A stretch of 64,000 bases of DNA, taken from positions 310,001 through 374,000 of the forward strand of contig NZ_RPEM01000001.1 of NCBI RefSeq assembly GCF_004745575.1, read 5' to 3'. The translations under genes and the position numbers were made by a program. Positions 28,382-35,917 of this stretch are shown piece after piece (positions within the stretch are counted from its first letter, which is position 1; each line of letters starts with the position of its first letter). A model generated the notes under the pieces. The model did not search any database, was not told the DNA's origin, and saw only the letters and a program-made list of their open reading frames with translations. This DNA is from Pseudotabrizicola sediminis. Lineage in GTDB: Bacteria; Pseudomonadota; Alphaproteobacteria; Rhodobacterales; Rhodobacteraceae.

Positions 28382-29392
28382 ATGGATATCCTCAATGCCC
28401 TTGTGGCATTCCTCAACTTCGTCTTTATCCCCGGCGTGGCTTACGGCGCGCAGCTGGCGCTGGGGGCGCTGGGGGCGACGCTGATCTATTCGATCCTGCG
28501 GTTTTCCAACTTTGCCCATGGCGATACCATGGCCATCGGCACCGTGTTCGTCATCCTGCTGACCTGGGGGATGCAGGGAATGGGCATCAGCTTCGGCCCC
28601 TTGCCCACCGCCCTGCTGGCCCTGCCCTTCGGCATCGTGCTGACCGCCATCCTGCTGCTGGCCACCGACCGCGTGGTCTACCGCTATTACCGCCGCGTCA
28701 AGGCAGCCCCGGTCATTCTGGTGATGGCCTCGCTTGGTGTGATGTTCATCCTCAACGGTGTCACCCGCTTCATCATCGGCACCAGTGACATCAGCTTCAC
28801 CGATGGCGAGCGGTTCATTATGACCGCCGGAGATTTCCGCGAAAGCACCGGGCTGGCCGAGGGGCTGGCGATCCGCACCACACAAGGCGTCACCCTTGTG
28901 GTGGCGATCATCGCGGTGGGGCTGCTGTTCTGGTTCTTGCAAAAAACCCGCACCGGCAAATCCATGCGGGCGTTTTCCGACAATGAGGATCTGGCCCTGC
29001 TGTCGGGCATCAACCCCGACCGGGTGGTCGCGGTGACATGGATCGTGGCGGCCGCCCTCGCCACCACTGCGGGCACGCTTTACGGCCTCGACAAGGGGTT
29101 CAGCCCCTTCACCTATTTCCAACTGTTGCTGCCGATCTTTGCCGCGGCCATCGTCGGCGGCCTTGGCAGCCCGATCGGGGCCATCGCAGGTGGCTTTGTC
29201 ATCGCCTTTTCCGAGGTGATGGTCACCTATGCCTGGAAAAAAGTGGTCACCTATCTGTTGCCTGACTCCATGGCCCCCAGCGGGTTGATCCAACTGATGT
29301 CGACCGATTACAAATTCGCGGTCAGCTTCTTGATCCTGATCATCGTGCTTCTGGTGATGCCCACCGGTCTGTTCAAAGGAAAATCAATATGA
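28382..29392 (+). CDS. livH: Branched-chain amino acid-type ABC transporter permease LivH
   Basis: A 336-residue inner-membrane permease with about eight hydrophobic segments and the LivH signatures GALGATLIYSILRFSNFAHGD near the N-terminus and FAAAIVGGLGSPIGAIAGGF toward the C-terminus. It forms the translocation path with LivM. Its stop overlaps the livM start (ATGA). Confidence 0.92.
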   Translation: MDILNALVAFLNFVFIPGVAYGAQLALGALGATLIYSILRFSNFAHGDTMAIGTVFVILLTWGMQGMGISFGPLPTALLALPFGIVLTAILLLATDRVVYRYYRRVKAAPVILVMASLGVMFILNGVTRFIIGTSDISFTDGERFIMTAGDFRESTGLAEGLAIRTTQGVTLVVAIIAVGLLFWFLQKTRTGKSMRAFSDNEDLALLSGINPDRVVAVTWIVAAALATTAGTLYGLDKGFSPFTYFQLLLPIFAAAIVGGLGSPIGAIAGGFVIAFSEVMVTYAWKKVVTYLLPDSMAPSGLIQLMSTDYKFAVSFLILIIVLLVMPTGLFKGKSI

Positions 29393-30723
29393 GCGGTGCC
29401 CAGATGACCTCGCAAGCCGCCGCCGCCGGCCCCGCCCGTGGCTTGTTGCTGGCCGCTTTCGTCGCCGCCCTGTTCATCGCGACTGGCATGTTTCAAAGCT
29501 GGACGCTGGCGCTGTTGATCGTGAACATGGCGCTGATTTCGTCGATCATGGCGCTGGGGGTGAATATCCAGTGGGGCTATGCCGGGCTGTTTTCGGTTGG
29601 CACCATGGGGTTTGTGGCGCTTGGCGGGCTGTCGGTGGTCCTGGTGTCGTCCGCGCCTGCGCCGGGCGGTTGGTCGGCGGGTGGCACGGGTATTGTGCTG
29701 GGTCTGGCAATGGGGGCGGCCACCATTGCCGCCGCCGTCATGGCGGCCAGCAAAATGGCCCCCGGGCGGCGGCGTACCGTGATCGTCGCGGCCATCCTGA
29801 TCATCGGGTTTTTCCTGTTCCGCGCCGTCTTTGACCCCGCCGTGCAGGCGGTCGAGGCCAACAATCCCGCCACCCACGGCAACCTTGGGGGTCTGGGCCT
29901 GCCGGTGCTGCTGGCCTGGCCGGTGGGCGGCCTGCTGGCCGCCGCCGCAGCCTGGGCCATCGGCAAGGCCGCGCTTGGCCTGCGCTCGGACTATCTGGCC
30001 ATCGCCACGCTGGGCATTGCCGAAATCATCCTTGCCGTGTTGAAAAACGAAGACTGGATGGCGCGCGGCGTGAAGAACGTCATCTCGCTGCCCCGCCCGG
30101 TGCCCTATGAGGTGGATCTGCAACGCACCCAAGGGTTCGTTGACTGGGCGCTGAGCTGGGGCTTTGACCCGGTCACCGCGTCATCGATCGTGGTGCGGCT
30201 GATGTATACCGGGTTGTTTGCCGTTGTGCTGCTGGCGCTCATCGCGCTGTCACAGGCGGCGCTGCACAGCCCCTGGGGCCGGATGATGCGCGCCATCCGC
30301 GACAATGAGGTGTCGGCCGAGGCGATGGGCAAGGACGTGACCCGCCGCCATCTGCAGGTCTTCATCCTTGGCAGCGCTGTCATCGGCATTGCGGGCGCAA
30401 TGATGACCACGCTTGATGGTCAGCTGACCCCCGGCTCTTATTCGCCGCTGCGCTTTACCTTTCTGGTCTGGGTGATGGTGATCGTGGGCGGATCGGGCAA
30501 CAACTGGGGGTCTGTGCTGGGTGGTTTCCTGATCTGGTGGCTGTGGGTGATGGTGGAACCCATCGGCAACTGGCTGATGGTGGTGATCACCTCCGGCATG
30601 GCCGATGGCTGGCTGAAAGGCCACCTGATCAACTCTGCCGCCCATATGCGCCTGCTGACGATGGGGGTGATCCTGCTTCTGGTGCTGCGGTTCGCGCCAA
30701 AGGGGTTGTTGCCGGAAAGATGA
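29389..30723 (+). CDS. livM: Branched-chain amino acid-type ABC transporter permease LivM, long form
   Basis: A 444-residue permease, longer than the usual 300-420. The LivM core is present: ALGVNIQWGYAGLFSVGTMG near residue 65, LRSDYLAIATLGIAEIIL, and the cytoplasmic loop WGRMMRAIRDNEVSAEAMG that contacts the ATPases. Between the first core segments and LRSDYLAIATLG (about residues 85-195) is an extra stretch with at least two added hydrophobic segments (GTGIVLGLAMGAATIAAAVM and TVIVAAILIIGFFLF). The stop overlaps the start of the next gene (ATGA). Confidence 0.9.
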   Translation: MSGAQMTSQAAAAGPARGLLLAAFVAALFIATGMFQSWTLALLIVNMALISSIMALGVNIQWGYAGLFSVGTMGFVALGGLSVVLVSSAPAPGGWSAGGTGIVLGLAMGAATIAAAVMAASKMAPGRRRTVIVAAILIIGFFLFRAVFDPAVQAVEANNPATHGNLGGLGLPVLLAWPVGGLLAAAAAWAIGKAALGLRSDYLAIATLGIAEIILAVLKNEDWMARGVKNVISLPRPVPYEVDLQRTQGFVDWALSWGFDPVTASSIVVRLMYTGLFAVVLLALIALSQAALHSPWGRMMRAIRDNEVSAEAMGKDVTRRHLQVFILGSAVIGIAGAMMTTLDGQLTPGSYSPLRFTFLVWVMVIVGGSGNNWGSVLGGFLIWWLWVMVEPIGNWLMVVITSGMADGWLKGHLINSAAHMRLLTMGVILLLVLRFAPKGLLPER

Positions 30724-31613
30724 CGCCTCCTTTCGTCCTTTTGCTCGCCATCTGGGGAACCAGATACGGGCCGTCCGATGTGAATGGCATCGTGCAGGCC
30801 GCGTATCGCCTGTCGCCGGGGCTGCACAGTGTGGTTCTGGTGACCGACCGCACCCGCGACGGGATAGACGCGCGCGTGCGGCAAGTGGCCTTTCCGGCCG
30901 ATTATGACCGGGCCGAGTTTTTTGGCAGGGGCTACCGGTCAAAACTGGCAGTGTTTTCGCCGCAGGTCGTTCCGCCGGGTCTGCCTTGCGTGTTCCTTGA
31001 TCTGGATACTGTGGTGATCGGAGATCTGGGGCGGATCGCCGCGCTGGTGCAAGGGCCTGACGATCTGTTCATGCTGCCGCCGGGGGGGCTTGGCTTTGGG
31101 GCCCTGCGCCGGGTGCGGGACCGCGTGAAGGGGGATGGTAAATTTCCGGTCGGCAATTCCTCGATCCTTGCCTTTCATGCCGATGCTGCACCCAATCTTG
31201 CCGAGACCTACGCCAGCCGCTTTGGCGCAGGTGACACGGAGGCGACCAGGATGGTGATCGACGATGTCATCATCGCGTGGTTCGGGCGCGGGCGCGTAAA
31301 GGGGGTGCCCACGTCCTGCGGCGTGATGTTCCGCCGCGAATTCCTGTCGCGCGTGCCGGGCTGGGCCTGGTTCAAGGCATGGCTGCCCGGTGTGCAACGG
31401 CGCCGGTCGCAGATCGCGGCGGTCACGTTCAACGGGGTCGCCGTGAAGCCCGAGCAGCTGGCCACCCTCGCCGAGGGGGACACCGTCAGCGATGGCCGCG
31501 GCCGCAGCGGCCCCTGGACCCGTCGTGCCATCGGCCCGCTCTGGTCACACCTGCAAGCTACGGTGCAGCCCACCGCCGCTTCGCCACGGCCCTGCGAGGA
31601 CCACCCCGGCTGA
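30720..31613 (+). CDS. Glycosyltransferase-like protein coupled to livM
   Basis: A 297-residue protein that starts within the livM stop (ATGA), so it is translated with the transporter. The N-terminal half has a strand-rich nucleotide-sugar-type fold with a candidate DxD motif in CVFLDLDTVVIGDL (about residue 90) and a later NSSILAFHAD, a pattern seen in GT8-like and related uncharacterised proteobacterial proteins. Donor and acceptor are unknown. Why it sits in an amino-acid importer operon is unclear; it may merely share the promoter. The 266 bp after it contain no gene I can support and carry the promoter of the next gene. Confidence 0.65.
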   Translation: MTPPFVLLLAIWGTRYGPSDVNGIVQAAYRLSPGLHSVVLVTDRTRDGIDARVRQVAFPADYDRAEFFGRGYRSKLAVFSPQVVPPGLPCVFLDLDTVVIGDLGRIAALVQGPDDLFMLPPGGLGFGALRRVRDRVKGDGKFPVGNSSILAFHADAAPNLAETYASRFGAGDTEATRMVIDDVIIAWFGRGRVKGVPTSCGVMFRREFLSRVPGWAWFKAWLPGVQRRRSQIAAVTFNGVAVKPEQLATLAEGDTVSDGRGRSGPWTRRAIGPLWSHLQATVQPTAASPRPCEDHPG

Positions 31614-31879
31614 AAGGGGATTGCGCCTGGTGCGGCACGTCTCTGACGCGGCCAATCGCTGCGCACCGCCTTTGACGCGGTTCCAAAGCCCTTCTGACAC
31701 GCTCCGCGCAGGCCATGTTCCGTCGTGGCCCCGTTACCACAGACAAGGGTGGCAGCGCCGCAAGAGCCAAGCCCGCACACCCGCAGCACCGCCCATCCGC
31801 GACATTTCCTGTCGCACGCTGACATGCCGCCCGACCCGCGCCCCGCCACTCTGGCGACCAAAGGCAACGGAGTTTCCAG

Positions 31880-34300
31880 ATGAAAACCCATACCCGCGTG
31901 GTCGTGATCGGCGGCGGTGTCGTCGGCTGTTCGGTCCTCTATCACCTGACCAAGCTGGGTTGGTCCGATGTGACGCTGATCGAGCGGTCCGAACTGACAT
32001 CGGGCAGCACTTGGCACGCGGCGGGCGGGTTCCATACGCTCAACGGCGACACCAACATGGCGGCGCTGCAGGGCTACACCATCCGGCTGTACAAGGAGCT
32101 GGAGGCGATCACCGGGATGAATTGCGGGTTGCACCACGTGGGCGGCATTACCCTTGCCGACAACGAGGCCCGGTTCGAGCAGCTGAAGGCTGAACGCGCC
32201 AAGCACCGCTACATGGGGCTGGATACGGAAATCCTGGGGCCGGAGGAAATTCACAAGCTGACCGATGGCATGGTCAACCTCGAAGGCATCCTCGGCGCGC
32301 TGTACGACCCGCTCGATGGCCACCTAGACCCCTCGGGCACCACCCACGCCTATGCGAAAGCCGCCCGGATGGGCGGGGCGGAAATCATCCTGCACAACCG
32401 CGTGCTGGAGACCAACCCCACCAAGGACGGCTGGGAAGTGGTGACGGAAAAGGGCACCATCACCTGCGAACATCTGGTCAACGCCGGCGGCCTTTGGGCG
32501 CGCGAAATTGGTGCGATGGCCGGGGTTTACCTGCCGCTGCTGCCGATGGCGCACCAATACCTCGTCACCGACGACATTCCCGAAATCGTCGACATCCTGA
32601 AATCGGGCCGCGAATTCCCACATGTCATGGACCCGGGCGGCGAATCCTATCTGCGTCAGGAAGGGCGCGGCCTTTGCATCGGGTTTTATGAAAAACCCTG
32701 CGAGCCCTGGGCGGTTGACGGCACCCCATGGGACTTTGGCCACGAGCTTCTGAACGAGCAGTTCGACAAGATCGAAGACTCGGTCAATTTCGCCTACCGC
32801 CGTTTCCCCGTCCTCGAACGCTCCGGCGTGAAACGCGTCATCCACGGCCCCTTCACCTTTGCGCCCGACGGCAACCCGCTGATCGGCCCGGTCCCCGGCC
32901 TGCGCAACTACTGGTCCGCCTGCGCCGTCATGGCCGGATTCTCTCAAGGCGGCGGCATGGGTCTTGCGCTGGCCCAATGGATGATCGAGGGCGAGGTTGA
33001 ACGCGACCCGCGCGGCTTTGACGTCGCCCGCTTCGGCAACTGGACCAGCCCCGGCTACACCGTGCCCAAGGTGATTGAAAACTATCAGATGCGGTTCAAC
33101 GTGTCGTACCCGAACGAGGAACGCCCCGCCGCCCGCCCCTTCCGCACCACGCCGATGTACGAAGTTTTCGACGGCATGAACGCGGTCTGGGGCCAGCAAT
33201 ACGGGCTGGAGGTGGTGAATTACCACGCCCTGCCGGGGCAGCCCCGCTTTGAGGAGCCCAGCTTCAAACGCTCCAACGCGTGGGAGGCAACCGCGCAGGA
33301 GGTGATGGCCGTCCGCAACGGCGTCGGCATCAACGAGTTGCAGAATTTCGGCAAATACCGCGTCACGGGTGCCGCTGCCCGCGACTGGCTGAACCGCATC
33401 ATGGCGGGCCGCATCCCCAAACCGGGCCGCCTGTCGCTTACCCCGATGCTGGCGCATAGCGGCAAGATCATCGGCGATTTCACCGTCACCTGCCTGTCGG
33501 AAACCGAATTCCAGCTGACCGCCAGCTATGGCGCGCAAGGCTGGCATCAGCGCTGGTTTGATCAGCACGCCGCACCTGGCGTCAGGGTGGACAACATCTC
33601 CGACACGGTCTCTGGTTTCCAGATCGCGGGGCCGAATGCCCGCACACTTCTGTCCCGCGTCACCCGCGCCGATGTCTCGGCAGAGGCGTTCAAGTTCATG
33701 GACGCCAGACGCCTGACCATCGGCATGGCCAATTGCCTGGTGCAGCGCGTCAGCTATACGGCCGATCTGGGGTATGAGATCTATACCGACCAGATGTCGG
33801 TCCGCCACCTGTGGGATATCCTGAATGAACATGGGGCGGACCTGTCCTTGCGCCCCTTCGGCATGCGCGCGATGATGAGCTTGCGGCTGGACAAATGGTT
33901 TGGCAGCTGGGGCCGCGAGTTCAGCCCCGACTACACCCCGGCGGAAACCGGGCTTGATCGCTTCATCCAATGGACCAAGCCCACCGACTGGATCGGCCAC
34001 GCCGCCGCCACCGCAGAAAAGGCCACCGGCCCGAAACGCCGCCTCACCCAATTCATCGTCGACGCCACCGATGCCGATGTGGTCGCGTGGGAGCCGATCT
34101 GGCTGAACGGAACCGTACAGGGCTACTGCACCTCGGGCGGCTACAGCCACACCACCGGCCAGTCGGTCGCCATGGGCTTCCTGCCCGAAGGCACGATCAC
34201 CGATGGCCTTCAGGTCGAGATTGAAATCCTGGGCTACCGCCGCCCCGCCCGCGTGACCCTCGCACCGCTGTGGGACGATGGCGGGCGGATGCGCGCCTGA
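31880..34300 (+). CDS. GcvT family FAD-dependent oxidoreductase (dimethylglycine/sarcosine dehydrogenase type)
   Basis: An 806-residue two-part enzyme. Residues 1-400 form a DAO-type FAD domain: Rossmann motif VVVIGGGVVGCSVLYHL, then ELTSGSTWHAAGGFHTL, where the His is the covalent flavin site in dimethylglycine dehydrogenase. Residues 430-800 are a GcvT/aminomethyltransferase-like domain (VGINELQNFGKYRVTG, GPNARTLLSRVTRADV, LDKWFGSWGREFSPDYTP, C-terminal RRPARVTLAPLWDD) that transfers the released one-carbon unit to tetrahydrofolate. Substrates may be dimethylglycine, sarcosine or dimethylsulfoniopropionate-like methylated compounds. ATG 31880 follows GGAG. It is a single gene. Confidence 0.88.
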   Translation: MKTHTRVVVIGGGVVGCSVLYHLTKLGWSDVTLIERSELTSGSTWHAAGGFHTLNGDTNMAALQGYTIRLYKELEAITGMNCGLHHVGGITLADNEARFEQLKAERAKHRYMGLDTEILGPEEIHKLTDGMVNLEGILGALYDPLDGHLDPSGTTHAYAKAARMGGAEIILHNRVLETNPTKDGWEVVTEKGTITCEHLVNAGGLWAREIGAMAGVYLPLLPMAHQYLVTDDIPEIVDILKSGREFPHVMDPGGESYLRQEGRGLCIGFYEKPCEPWAVDGTPWDFGHELLNEQFDKIEDSVNFAYRRFPVLERSGVKRVIHGPFTFAPDGNPLIGPVPGLRNYWSACAVMAGFSQGGGMGLALAQWMIEGEVERDPRGFDVARFGNWTSPGYTVPKVIENYQMRFNVSYPNEERPAARPFRTTPMYEVFDGMNAVWGQQYGLEVVNYHALPGQPRFEEPSFKRSNAWEATAQEVMAVRNGVGINELQNFGKYRVTGAAARDWLNRIMAGRIPKPGRLSLTPMLAHSGKIIGDFTVTCLSETEFQLTASYGAQGWHQRWFDQHAAPGVRVDNISDTVSGFQIAGPNARTLLSRVTRADVSAEAFKFMDARRLTIGMANCLVQRVSYTADLGYEIYTDQMSVRHLWDILNEHGADLSLRPFGMRAMMSLRLDKWFGSWGREFSPDYTPAETGLDRFIQWTKPTDWIGHAAATAEKATGPKRRLTQFIVDATDADVVAWEPIWLNGTVQGYCTSGGYSHTTGQSVAMGFLPEGTITDGLQVEIEILGYRRPARVTLAPLWDDGGRMRA

Positions 34301-34352
34301 CCTTCGGCATTTCCAGTCCGAAAATATCCTCGAGGGGTGAGGATCACAGCCA

Positions 34353-34373
34353 CGAGGGGCGCGCGCCCCCTCG
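34353..34373. repeat. GC-rich palindrome downstream of the GcvT-type gene
   Basis: CGAGGGG and CCCCTCG form 7-bp arms around a CGCGCGC loop, 52 bp after the stop of the preceding gene, in a non-coding stretch. Likely a termination or mRNA-end hairpin of the family-specific intergenic type. Confidence 0.5.
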
Positions 34374-34425
34374 ACGCGCCCGCCCCCGGGTGATGCATGC
34401 AAGCGCGGATCGCCCCAAGCCGTAG

Positions 34426-34443
34426 GGCGGGGTTCACCCCGCC
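34426..34443. repeat. Interspersed GGCGGGG-TTCA-CCCCGCC hairpin
   Basis: A perfect 7-bp stem with TTCA loop, preceded by CGTAG. The 'gtagggcggggttcaccccgcc' string is one I recall as widely repeated in intergenic DNA of Rhodobacteraceae, similar to a REP element. It lies downstream of both convergent units, 26 bp before the end of the DUF2332 pseudogene. Confidence 0.55.
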
Positions 34444-34468
34444 GCCCCGCACGGAGACATGGTCCGCC

Positions 34469-35076
34469 TCAATCACCCATACCCCGCCACTCGACCCATT
34501 CCCCATGAAACCCGGCGCGCCCCAGCGTTACCGCAATATCCCCGGGCCAGATCCGCAGCGTCACCGCCGCCCCCGGGCCTGCCGCATCTGCCTCCATCCC
34601 CAACCAGCACAGTGGTGCGTCAGCGCTGGCCCGCGCGCCTGCAGCGGCCATCGCGGCCTCAATGCGCGCCTGCACCGTGGGCGGGAAATACTGATGCGCA
34701 ATCGTGTGATACACCAGATGCGCCTGCCCCGGATGCCGCGCCTGCAACCGCGCTTCCAGCCAGTCCGCCGCGTCGCCTTCATCCACCACCCCCCCCCCCC
34801 CGGCCAACCCCAAGGCCGCCTGCAGCCGCGCCAGACGGAGCGTCTGATCGGCCCAGACAAAGGCCAGCAGCCGCGCGCCGTCGCGCTTGGGGTCCAGCGG
34901 GTTCAGGTCTACCCCGCGCCGCGCCGCCACCACCGGAGCCACCATCGGCGGCACCACCCCTTGCCATTCCGGCCGCAGCGTCACCGCACTGCCCGCCGCC
35001 TCGATCAGCCCGCCCGGAGTGCCAAGGGCATAGCACGCGCCTGTTCCTCTAACGCAGTGACAAACCGGTCCGACAT
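34469..35076 (-). pseudogene. DUF2332 family pseudogene (frameshift plus large internal deletion)
   Basis: The start is genuine: ATG 35076 has GGAGGG upstream and encodes the family opening MSDRFVTALEEQA. About 40 bases in, the frame shifts (consistent with loss of 4 bases in a GCGC run) into ACYALGTP. It then jumps straight to the C-terminal half (VTLRPEWQGV, then GVDLNPLDPKRDG, DEGDAADWLEARL, HLVYHTIAHQYFPP, GFHGEWVEW). Full DUF2332 proteins are about 330-350 residues with a central region that is missing here, so roughly 130 residues are deleted. The original frame stops after 23 codons. A 13-base C run lies inside the remaining part. The family's function is unknown. Confidence 0.75.
34789..34801. 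repeat. 13-base C homopolymer inside the DUF2332 pseudogene
   Basis: Thirteen consecutive C on the plus strand (G on the coding strand), encoding a run of glycines just before VVDEGDAADW. Such a tract is prone to slippage during replication and also to miscounting in sequencing. Confidence 0.9.
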
Positions 35077-35314
35077 CGCACCCTCCGCTTGCAGGTGCCT
35101 TCAGCCTGCCCCAGCACGAAAACAGGGTCAACACCCATGACCAATCCATGATTTCTGGATGGCAGGGGGCGCATCTTTTCCGTCGCCATCCGCCCGATTT
35201 CGTGTGAAAAATGGCGATGATCGGGGCCAAGTCTTGAGACTGCCTTGAACGTGCATCAACTAGCTATTGATTTCATTAGAATTCCCGTCCTGCAACACAG
35301 TGGAATACCACACA

Positions 35315-35917
35315 CCCATGCCGATGCCTGACCTGCAGATCCTGATCCTTGCCGCCGGGGCCTCCAGCCGGATGCGCGGAGCGGACAAGCTGTTGGAACA
35401 GGTGGCAGGCCAGCCGCTTTTGCGCCACATCGCCGGTCAGGCCGTCGCCACCGGCCTGCCCGTCACCGTCACCCTGCCCCCCGACCGCCCCGCGCGCGCT
35501 GCCGCGCTGGACGGCCTTACCGTCCGCCGGATAACCGTACCGGACGCGGGGTTTGGCATGGCCCACAGCCTGCGCGCCGGTCTGGCCAGCCTGCAACCGC
35601 AGGGGGCGGTGATGGTGCTGTTGGCAGACCTGCCCGAGATCACGACCGATGACCTGACGATGTTGGCCCATGCTCACGCCCGCACGCCCGGCCAGATCCT
35701 GCGCGCCACCGATGCCAGTGGCCAGCCCGGCCATCCGGTGATCTTTCCAGGCTCTCTCCGGGCCGAGCTTATGCAGCTGACGGGGGATGACGGCGCGCGC
35801 AGCCTGCTGCGCCGCCATGCAGGCGACCTGCAGCTGATCGCCCTGCCCGGCCAGCACGCAACCACCGACCTCGACACGCCCGAAGATTGGGCGGCGTGGC
35901 GGTCAGGCCGCGAGTAG
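35315..35917 (+). CDS. MocA/MobA-like nucleotidyltransferase
   Basis: A 200-residue NTP-transferase (MobA-like, GT-A fold). The nucleotide-binding loop is [18 protein letters not shown] at about residues 9-26, the Mg2+-site Asp is in [16 protein letters not shown], and [10 protein letters not shown] and [13 protein letters not shown] follow. This is the pattern of MocA, which adds CMP to the molybdenum cofactor, and of relatives beside xanthine or CO dehydrogenases. No molybdoenzyme gene is adjacent, so the partner is unknown. ATG 35315 has only a weak GGAA site; ATG 35321 is possible. It is divergent from the DUF2332 pseudogene. Confidence 0.82.
   Translation, partial: PMPMPDLQILILAAGASSRMRGADKLLEQVAGQPLLRHIAGQAVATGLPVTVTLPPDRPARAAALDGLTVRRITVPDAGFGMAHSLRAGLASLQPQGAVMVLLADLPEITTDDLTMLAHAHARTPGQILRATDASGQPGHPVIFPGSLRAELMQLTGDDGARSLLRRHAGDLQLIALPGQHATTDLDTPEDWAAWRSGRE

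Noticed and set aside
32324-34402. 692-codon minus-strand frame opposite the GcvT-type oxidoreductase gene
   Set aside because: It is an antisense shadow of high-GC coding sequence; the plus-strand protein has full FAD and GcvT motifs.
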